Positions 1 through 4,474 of a stretch of 6,102 bases of DNA are shown here, piece after piece. Each line of letters begins with the position of its first letter. Position 1 is the first letter of the stretch. The notes beneath the pieces were generated by a model, which was given only the letters and a program-made list of their open reading frames with translations, was not told the origin of the DNA and made no database searches. Made by a program: the position numbers and the translations under genes. The stretch covers positions 1 through 6,102 of the forward strand of contig JAJUJN010000131.1 in assembly GCA_029265335.1 (NCBI GenBank), given 5' to 3'. Origin of the DNA: Alcaligenaceae bacterium. GTDB lineage: Bacteria > Pseudomonadota > Gammaproteobacteria > Burkholderiales > Burkholderiaceae_B.

Positions 1-678
1 TACTTGGGCCAGGGCGCGTGCTCAGGCATGCGCGATGCCGCCAACTTGGCCTGGAAGTTGGATCTTGTGCTGCGTGGGCTGGCCGAAGATGCCTTACTCG
101 ACACCTACTACGAAGAACGAATGCCGCACGCGCGCAAACTGATGCTCGACTCGCGGGCGTTGGGCTTGATCGCCAATACCTCGAATCCCATCAAAGCCTT
201 TATCCGTGATCGGATTTTTCGCTGGAAGCTCGCGCCTGTGCCCAAGTGGCCAACTTTTGAGTCGGGGGTACTGGCGCGGGACGCCAGCGGCAAGCTGTTG
301 CCCCAGGTGGGCAGTGTGCCTGGCCAGGGGCGCGTGGCATTGAACGGGGAACCAGTTCGTTTCGACGACGTGGCGGGGTTTCACTTCGTTTGGCTCAGCC
401 GCGCTGATGTGTGGCCGGATCTGCCAGCTGATCTGCGCGAAAGGCTCAGCGATTTGCGAGTGAAGTCGCTTTGCCTTTCAAGTGTTGGGCGGGGTTCGAT
501 CAGCCAGTCGATACGCGATGTTGATGGCGTGTACGGACGTCTGTTGGATACTCTACAGGCCGATGGGGTGCTTCTGCGGCCGGATTTTGTTCTGTATGGT
601 TATGCACCAAAAGCCGGAGCTGGGGCTTTCTTGCAGGAGTTCGCGACACAGGTGAGTGCGCCAAAGATCCAGCGATAG
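1..678 (+). CDS. FAD-dependent aromatic monooxygenase, MhpA-like (C-terminal part, 5' truncated by window)
   Basis: The frame is open from the first base (first codon TAC, Tyr) to TAG at 676-678, giving 225 residues. The start of the protein lies outside the window; the TTG at base 4 is only an internal Leu codon. Residues 3-20 carry GQGACSGMRDAANLAWKL, the conserved third FAD-binding segment of class A flavoprotein hydroxylases of the PheA/TfdB and MhpA type. The C-terminal part, with an RPD motif near residue 194 and an Ala/Gly-rich end, resembles the thioredoxin-like C-terminal domain of 3-(3-hydroxyphenyl)propionate hydroxylases. Such enzymes use NAD(P)H, FAD and O2 to hydroxylate a phenolic ring in the cytoplasm. 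Family members are usually about 500-550 residues, so less than half is visible; the N-terminal Rossmann motif and most of the substrate pocket are missing and the substrate cannot be read. The family call is firm; the MhpA subgroup is an inference. Confidence 0.88.
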   Translation, partial: YLGQGACSGMRDAANLAWKLDLVLRGLAEDALLDTYYEERMPHARKLMLDSRALGLIANTSNPIKAFIRDRIFRWKLAPVPKWPTFESGVLARDASGKLLPQVGSVPGQGRVALNGEPVRFDDVAGFHFVWLSRADVWPDLPADLRERLSDLRVKSLCLSSVGRGSISQSIRDVDGVYGRLLDTLQADGVLLRPDFVLYGYAPKAGAGAFLQEFATQVSAPKIQR

Positions 679-718
679 AGCAGCCCTATCTCTCACCACG
701 ATTTCGCAACCTCGATCG

Positions 719-741
719 ACGTGGCCTCAGGGCCACGTTTT
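719..741 (+). terminator. Probable rho-independent terminator after the monooxygenase gene
   Basis: A perfect 8-bp stem, ACGTGGCC (719-726) with GGCCACGT (731-738), closes a TCAG tetraloop. TTTT follows at 738-741, then a further T-rich stretch. It lies 41 bp after the monooxygenase stop. On the - strand the same hairpin is not followed by a T-run, so it should act mainly on rightward transcripts. The stem also encodes the last residues of the convergent LysR gene (Thr-Trp-Pro), and that gene's TGA stop (727-729) falls in the loop. Confidence 0.65.
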
Positions 742-1629
742 GCTTTCTGCCACGATACGCTGCATGAAATCATCGGCCACGGGCGGCAGCGTGCGGCCGA
801 TGCGGGTGAGCAAGCCGATGGGCCGCGCAACATGCGGCTCCACCAGCGGCACCGCCACCAGGTCAGCCGACGCCACCAAGTGCAGGGCCAGGCGGGTGAG
901 CGCCAGGATGCCCATTCCCTGAGCCGCCAGGGCGCCACCTACTGCAATGCTGGGGTACTCCAGGAGCGGCTTGGGTGCCAGCTGCTGACCACGAAAAACG
1001 TCTTGGAGAATGGGGCCGATGCTGCCCTGGTTGGCCGCGGCCAAGTAAGGTCGATCGGTAAACACCCGCCACGACACCTGTTCCCGGGTGGCAAGTGGAT
1101 CGTTGCGATGGCAAACCATCACAAAAGGGTCGTCGAACAAATGTTGAAAGCGTAAGTGCGTGCCTTCGGGCGGCCGTACGCTGATGGCGAAATCCACCTG
1201 GCCTTCTTCCACCTGTTGCCACAAGGGCTCGGCGATGGCCTCGCTCAGATGCACTTCGGTGGCCGCGCGCTCCCGACGCCACTGCGCGAGAATAGGCGGC
1301 AACAAGGCTACGCCCACCGAGGGCAGAGCGCCGATACGCACCTGGCCGCGGGTGCCGTCCATGAATTGGGCGAGGTCGCTGTAGGCGGTGTGGAACTCGC
1401 GCAGCACCCGGCCCGCGATGGGCAGCAGTTGCTCGCCCACCGGCGTGAGACTCACCCGGCGCGTGTCGCGGTCGAACACGCGGGCGCCGACAGTGTCTTC
1501 CAGACCCTGAATGGTGCGGCTGAGTGCGGGCTGCGAAATCTTCATGACCTTGGCGGCAGCCCGAAAGCTGCCATGAGCGGCCACTTGGTGAAACGCCTCG
1601 AGTTGCTGCAACGTGAAAGGAACGCGCAT
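727..1629 (-). CDS. LysR-type transcriptional regulator
   Basis: A complete 300-residue protein, the normal length for the LysR family, reads leftward from ATG (1629-1627) to TGA (729-727). The winged helix-turn-helix is at about residues 5-63: LQQLEAFHQVAAHGSFRAAA, then ISQPALSRTIQGLE (31-44) as the recognition helix, then the wing with FDRDTRRVSLTPVGE. The rest fits the two-lobed periplasmic-binding-protein-like effector domain, with VRIGALPSVG opening it near residue 97 and DFAISVRPPEG in the middle. A GAGGG on the - strand (1644-1640) sits 10 bases before the ATG and is a plausible ribosome site. The gene is convergent with the monooxygenase and divergent from the CoA-transferase operon. 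By the usual LysR arrangement it should regulate the divergent operon and itself from the 140-bp intergenic region, in response to a small pathway molecule. The effector cannot be read from sequence. Confidence 0.95.
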   Translation of the reverse strand: MRVPFTLQQLEAFHQVAAHGSFRAAAKVMKISQPALSRTIQGLEDTVGARVFDRDTRRVSLTPVGEQLLPIAGRVLREFHTAYSDLAQFMDGTRGQVRIGALPSVGVALLPPILAQWRRERAATEVHLSEAIAEPLWQQVEEGQVDFAISVRPPEGTHLRFQHLFDDPFVMVCHRNDPLATREQVSWRVFTDRPYLAAANQGSIGPILQDVFRGQQLAPKPLLEYPSIAVGGALAAQGMGILALTRLALHLVASADLVAVPLVEPHVARPIGLLTRIGRTLPPVADDFMQRIVAESKTWP

Positions 1630-1687
1630 GGGTGAGCTGCCCTCGGACTGATCCGGTCAAGTTATCACACATATGTCTTGGTTTCTA

Positions 1688-1717
1688 TTGATGAATCACT
1701 CTGGGGAGACTTAGACT
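1688..1717 (+). promoter_or_regulatory. Candidate sigma-70 promoter for the CoA-transferase operon
   Basis: TTGATG (1688-1693) matches the -35 consensus at four of six positions. After 18 bases, TAGACT (1712-1717) matches the -10 consensus at four of six. Transcription would begin near 1724, leaving a leader of about 46 bases. The -35 box overlaps the left arm of the inverted repeat, which would fit regulator control of polymerase access. Both boxes are imperfect, as expected for an activator-dependent promoter, and the call is tentative. Confidence 0.3.
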
Positions 1718-1728
1718 GGCTTCAACTT

Positions 1729-1744
1729 TCCGGCGCAGGCCGGA
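1729..1744 (+). other. Small GC-rich hairpin in the CoA-transferase leader
   Basis: TCCGGC (1729-1734) pairs with GCCGGA (1739-1744) around a GCAG tetraloop, a 6-bp GC-rich stem. It ends 25 bases before the TTG start and has no T-run after it, so it is not an intrinsic terminator. It could stabilise the 5' end of the message or be coincidental. Its last two bases overlap the right arm of the larger inverted repeat. Confidence 0.3.
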
Positions 1745-1769
1745 TTCATCAAGCTTCTCAGGTGCTAAG

Positions 1770-2903
1770 TTGTTGAAAATTCTTGAAGGCATACGTGTGC
1801 TGGAGCTGGGGCAGGTGCTGGCCGGCCCTTTCGCCGGGTCGATCCTGGCCGCACTGGGTGCCGAAGTCACTAAAGTAGAGCGGCCTGGCGGTGGCGACGA
1901 TGGGCGGCGCATGGGCCCACCTTTTCATGGCGAGGATTCGTTGGTGTTTCAGGTGTTCAACGCCGGCAAGCGCACCGTTACGCTCGATCTCAAAGACGCC
2001 GCCGGCCGGCAAGCCCTGGAAGACATGCTGGCCGACACCGATGTGTTGCTGCATAACCTGCGGCCAGGAGTTACGGCGCAAATGGGCATCGATGCAGAAT
2101 CGTTATGCGCCCGCCATCCGCATCTGATCTACGGCGAAATCACCGCCTTTGGCCACCTGGGCCCCATGGCCGATCAGCCGGGTTACGAGCCGCTCATCCA
2201 GGCCTTCAGCGGCTTGGCCAGCACCAACGGCGGCCCCGAAGACCCGCCTATGCGCTCGGCCGCCTCGGTATGCGACCAAGGCGCCGGCATGTGGCTCACC
2301 ATCGGCATCTTGGCCTTGCTGTCGCAGCGCGAACGTACCGGACGTGGCGGGGTCGTCAATGCCTCCTTGCTCGAAACCGCGCTGTCGTGGAATGCGCAGA
2401 AATCCGACGCACTTCGCGAAGAAGGCCGCTTGCCTGAGCGCCACCGCTCGGGGCACCCCGGCATGGTGCCCTACGAATCGTTCGAAACTGCCGACACCCC
2501 GATTTTGGTGTGCTGCGGCAACGATCGTCTGTTCGCCAAGCTTTGCCAGGAATTGGGCAAAGAAGAGTGGATGACGGATGAGCGTTATCGCACCAACCGT
2601 GATCGTCTGGCCAATAAGGCGAGTCTCATTGGCGAACTCTCAAGGATTTTTCAGCAGCAGCCCCGGGCGGTCTGGCTCGACCGGTTGAGCAGTGCGGGCG
2701 TACCCGTGGCTCCCGTGCATTCGGTGGCCGAGGCCCTGGCTCATCCACAAGTGCAGGCCCTCGACATGCTGACTCCCATGCAGGACGCCGACTTCTCGTT
2801 GACGGCTCTGCCTTTTTCGATCAATCACGTCCGCGCGCGCTGGCAAACAGCGGCTCCCGCCCGCCAACCCGCGGACACGGAAGGCCACAGCGCCGCACCG
2901 TAA
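1770..2903 (+). CDS. Family III CoA-transferase (CaiB/BaiF, formyl-CoA transferase type)
   Basis: The 377-residue protein moves CoA from an acyl-CoA donor to a carboxylate acceptor in the cytoplasm through an aspartyl-CoA thioester. The N-terminus LEGIRVLELGQVLAGPFAG (5-23) and AEVTKVERPGGGD (31-43) are the signature CoA-binding start of the family; NAGKRTVTLDLK (64-75) and NLRPG (96-100) follow. The catalytic aspartate is D169 in SVCDQGAGMW, the position known for this family (D169 in formyl-CoA transferase). The C-terminal VPVAPVHSVAEAL (311-323) is also typical, and about 380-400 residues is the usual length. The start is TTG: no ATG or GTG lies between the upstream in-frame stop (1692-1694) and this point. 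TTG at 1770 and 1773 are both possible; AGGTG (1760-1764) fits the second better. The Bug gene follows after 32 bp. The acceptor acid is unknown. Confidence 0.93.
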   Translation: MLKILEGIRVLELGQVLAGPFAGSILAALGAEVTKVERPGGGDDGRRMGPPFHGEDSLVFQVFNAGKRTVTLDLKDAAGRQALEDMLADTDVLLHNLRPGVTAQMGIDAESLCARHPHLIYGEITAFGHLGPMADQPGYEPLIQAFSGLASTNGGPEDPPMRSAASVCDQGAGMWLTIGILALLSQRERTGRGGVVNASLLETALSWNAQKSDALREEGRLPERHRSGHPGMVPYESFETADTPILVCCGNDRLFAKLCQELGKEEWMTDERYRTNRDRLANKASLIGELSRIFQQQPRAVWLDRLSSAGVPVAPVHSVAEALAHPQVQALDMLTPMQDADFSLTALPFSINHVRARWQTAAPARQPADTEGHSAAP

Positions 2904-2923
2904 TCCTGACCCTGTCTGAGACT

Positions 2924-2927
2924 GGAG
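2924..2927 (+). promoter_or_regulatory. Ribosome binding site of the Bug gene
   Basis: GGAG lies 8 bases before ATG at 2936. This spacing favours the ATG over the TTG at 2933 immediately upstream in the same frame, so the protein begins with one Met (MKRFF). Confidence 0.7.
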
Positions 2928-2935
2928 ACACTTTG

Positions 2936-3904
2936 ATGAAACGCTTTTTTGCGCCCGCGAGCCTGTTGCTCGCCCTGGGCATCATGTCCGGCGCCACCGC
3001 GGCCGCCAACAGCGATTACCCGAACCGCACCGTGAACGTCGTGGTGCCGTTCCCCGCCGGCAGCGGTACCGATAGCAGCGCGCGCCTGGTATTGAGCGAT
3101 CTGGCCGAAGAGCTCGATCAGACTTTCGTCGTGAGCAATAAGCCGGGTGCAGGTGGCACCATCGGCGCCATGGAGGTGGTGAGAGCCAATCCCGACGGCT
3201 ACACGCTGTTTTATTCCTCCAATTCGCCTGCCGCGGCGAACGTGGCGCTCTACAAGGAGCTGCCTTACGACCCGGCCACCGATCTCGCTCCTATCGCCGG
3301 TGTAGGCGCCAGCGCCTTGGTGCTGATGGTGCCTACCGACCATCCCGCGCAGAACCTCGAGGAGTTCATCGAGTGGGCGAAAAATCAGCCAGAGGCCATC
3401 ACGGCCGGGTATGGTTCTTCGAGCACGCAGATCAGTATCGGAGTGCTGGGCAAGATGGCCGACATCGACGTGATGCCCGTGCCTTACAAAGGCGTTCCCC
3501 ACGCCATCAACGACACTCTGGCCGGCATTGTGGACTTCACCTTTGTGGATATCGGCAATGCGTTGGCGCAAGCGAACGGCGGCAACCTGCGTGGGCTTGG
3601 GCTCACCTCGGCCAAGGCCAGTGGGCTGGCGCCGCACTGGCCGCCGCTGAGCGAAACCCTGCCGGGCTTCGACGTGGCCGCCTGGCTGGCGCTCTTTGGC
3701 CCCGCCGATCTGCCCGACAACGTGGTGGAAACCCTTAACAGCGCCCTGGAAGACATTCTGGCCACCGATTCGGTGCGCGAACGTCTGGCGGCCGTGGGCC
3801 TGCAACCCATGTACCTGAGCGCCGACGACCTGGGTGAATACGTGGAAAGCGAAATCATTCACTGGCAACAAATGGCGGAAGATGCCAACATCGAGCCGAT
3901 GTAA
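2936..3904 (+). CDS. Bug/TctC-family periplasmic solute-binding protein
   Basis: The 322-residue protein begins with a Sec signal peptide: basic MKR, a hydrophobic core (about 8-18) and an AxA-type cleavage zone ending around Ala22-Ala24. The mature part shows Bug-family landmarks: YPNRTVNVVVPFPAGSGTD (28-46), with the first ligand loop FPAGSGTD; NKPGAGGTIG (68-77); NPDGYTL (85-91); and VPYKG (182-186) followed by GIVDFTFVD (197-205). Characterised family members bind organic acids such as citrate, aspartate, glutamate or nicotinate in a Venus-flytrap fold, either for TctAB-type transporters or as sensory receptors. No TctA or TctB gene is in the window, so it is an orphan receptor here, which is common in Burkholderiales. 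The second ligand loop (YGSSST, 159-164) looks shorter than usual. The place between a CoA-transferase and a cupin suggests that it captures the acid the CoA-transferase activates (inference). Confidence 0.93.
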   Translation: MKRFFAPASLLLALGIMSGATAAANSDYPNRTVNVVVPFPAGSGTDSSARLVLSDLAEELDQTFVVSNKPGAGGTIGAMEVVRANPDGYTLFYSSNSPAAANVALYKELPYDPATDLAPIAGVGASALVLMVPTDHPAQNLEEFIEWAKNQPEAITAGYGSSSTQISIGVLGKMADIDVMPVPYKGVPHAINDTLAGIVDFTFVDIGNALAQANGGNLRGLGLTSAKASGLAPHWPPLSETLPGFDVAAWLALFGPADLPDNVVETLNSALEDILATDSVRERLAAVGLQPMYLSADDLGEYVESEIIHWQQMAEDANIEPM

Positions 3905-3954
3905 TTGGCGCCTGTGTTTCTTCCCCTTTTCTGTCTGATCCGGTGGTGAATCTC

Positions 3955-4356
3955 ATGAGTTCCGTGCCCACGCCTAAATCCGCCGCCGCCCGTGGTGCGG
4001 TGGTGAGCCTTGCCGAAGTGCAGGGCTACAGCCCAGCCAACCATCATGGCACGCTGAATAAACGTCTTATCGGCCCTAGCCTGGGCGCGCGTCACATGGA
4101 GGTGGTGTACGGCGAAATCCAGGCGGGCGGCAATGCCCTGCCCCATGCCCATCCTGGGCTGGAGCAGGCTGCCTATGTGCTCGAGGGCAATGCCGTGGCC
4201 GGCATCGATGGCGAGTTCTACCCGGTGGGGCCGGGCGACATCATGTTCTTTCCCGAGGGGGTGTTTCATTCCATCGAAGTGAAGAGCGATGTGCTCAAGC
4301 TGCTGGTGATCTACGCCCCGCCCTACAACGAAAACCCGGAGCAGGTGGTGCGCTGA
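3955..4356 (+). CDS. Single-domain cupin protein
   Basis: A 133-residue small cupin beta-barrel. Cupin motif 1 spans about 58-78: H64 and H66 as HxH, then E70-Q71, ending YVLEG. Motif 2 spans 94-109: GDIMFFPEGVFH with H105. Three histidines plus E70 or Q71 are plausible metal ligands, and such proteins usually bind Fe, Mn, Ni or Zn. The usual motif-1 Glu position is Gln (Q71) when aligned by the following Gly, with E70 beside it; the final Asn of motif 2 is Val. No signal peptide is seen, so it should be cytoplasmic. The ATG at 3955 is preferred over GTG codons at 3943 and 3946, because GGTGG (3942-3946) sits 8 bases upstream of it. The gene follows the Bug gene by 50 bp and is probably last in the operon. 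It could be an isomerase, a dioxygenase or a metabolite-binding protein; sequence alone does not decide. Confidence 0.88.
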   Translation: MSSVPTPKSAAARGAVVSLAEVQGYSPANHHGTLNKRLIGPSLGARHMEVVYGEIQAGGNALPHAHPGLEQAAYVLEGNAVAGIDGEFYPVGPGDIMFFPEGVFHSIEVKSDVLKLLVIYAPPYNENPEQVVR

Positions 4357-4368
4357 TAAATTGCGCAG

Positions 4369-4406
4369 AGCACATTGCGAAACCTCATCGCAGTGTGTTA
4401 TTTGTT
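4369..4406 (+). terminator. Probable rho-independent terminator after the cupin gene
   Basis: CACATTGCG (4371-4379) pairs with CGCAGTGTG (4389-4397) with one G-U wobble and a 9-base loop; the stem can extend two pairs outward to 4369 and 4399. A U-rich tail, TTATTTGTT, follows at 4398-4406. It sits 12 bp after the cupin stop and separates the CoA-transferase/Bug/cupin unit from the sulfatase gene. The stem is only moderately GC-rich and the T-run is broken by an A and a G, so termination may be partial. Confidence 0.55.
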
Positions 4407-4465
4407 GGCTGAAAATAGCCGGCTTTCGCTGAACCTGGCCGGTGCCCATTCGATGGTTCACCTGC

Positions 4466-4469
4466 GAGG
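4466..4469 (+). promoter_or_regulatory. Ribosome binding site deciding the sulfatase start
   Basis: GAGG ends 5 bases before GTG at 4475. The only other in-frame start candidate before the upstream stop (4430-4432) is GTG at 4442, which would add 11 residues in front of the signal peptide and has no clear ribosome site. I found no confident promoter in 4407-4465. Confidence 0.55.
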
Positions 4470-4474
4470 TCGTC

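Larger units (their letters stand above)
1688..1752. repeat. Perfect 10-bp inverted repeat with 45-bp spacer, candidate operator pair
   Basis: The left arm TTGATGAATC (1688-1697) is exactly complementary in reverse to the right arm GATTCATCAA (1743-1752). Arm centres are 55 bp apart, close to five helical turns. A perfect 10-bp pair within 140 bp has an expected chance frequency of roughly 1 in 100. The arms could be half-sites bridged by a regulator, most simply the adjacent LysR protein, or could pair in a transcript that starts upstream of 1688. The compact T-N11-A palindrome typical of LysR sites is not what is seen, so which factor binds is open. Confidence 0.5.
1630..1769. promoter_or_regulatory. 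Divergent intergenic control region between the LysR gene and the CoA-transferase operon
   Basis: This 140-bp stretch lies between two divergent starts, so it must hold both promoters and very likely the LysR operator. It is visibly richer in A/T than its flanks around 1660-1700. It contains an 8-bp palindrome ACATATGT (1669-1676), a widely spaced perfect inverted repeat (1688-1752) and a small GC hairpin (1729-1744). I could not identify a convincing promoter for the leftward LysR gene; a GATAAC on the - strand at 1666-1661 could be a -10 element but has no good -35 partner. Confidence 0.6.

Noticed and set aside
863..1672. A 269-codon open frame on the - strand overlapping the LysR gene in another frame
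   Set aside because: Its composition is Arg/His/Gly-rich and has no domain, while the LysR frame has complete family motifs.
2913..2930. A possible 5-bp hairpin TGTCT/AGACA covering the Bug ribosome site
   Set aside because: The stem is short and A/U-containing and competes with an overlapping GTCT/AGAC pairing. It is too weak to claim translational control.
2825..3871. A 348-codon open frame on the - strand opposite the Bug gene
   Set aside because: It lies fully antisense to a gene with clear family motifs. Its translation is rich in His, Gly and Arg with no recognisable domain, as expected from the complement of high-GC coding DNA.
1648..3944. CTGATCCGGT repeated at 1648-1657 and 3935-3944, both in non-coding gaps
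   Set aside because: About 18 repeated 10-mers are expected by chance in a window of this size, and there is no supporting symmetry or second element.
4407..4443. GGCT/AGCC and CCGGC/GCCGG short inverted repeats upstream of the sulfatase
   Set aside because: Arms of 4-5 bp in high-GC DNA are common by chance, and no promoter or known operator pattern accompanies them.
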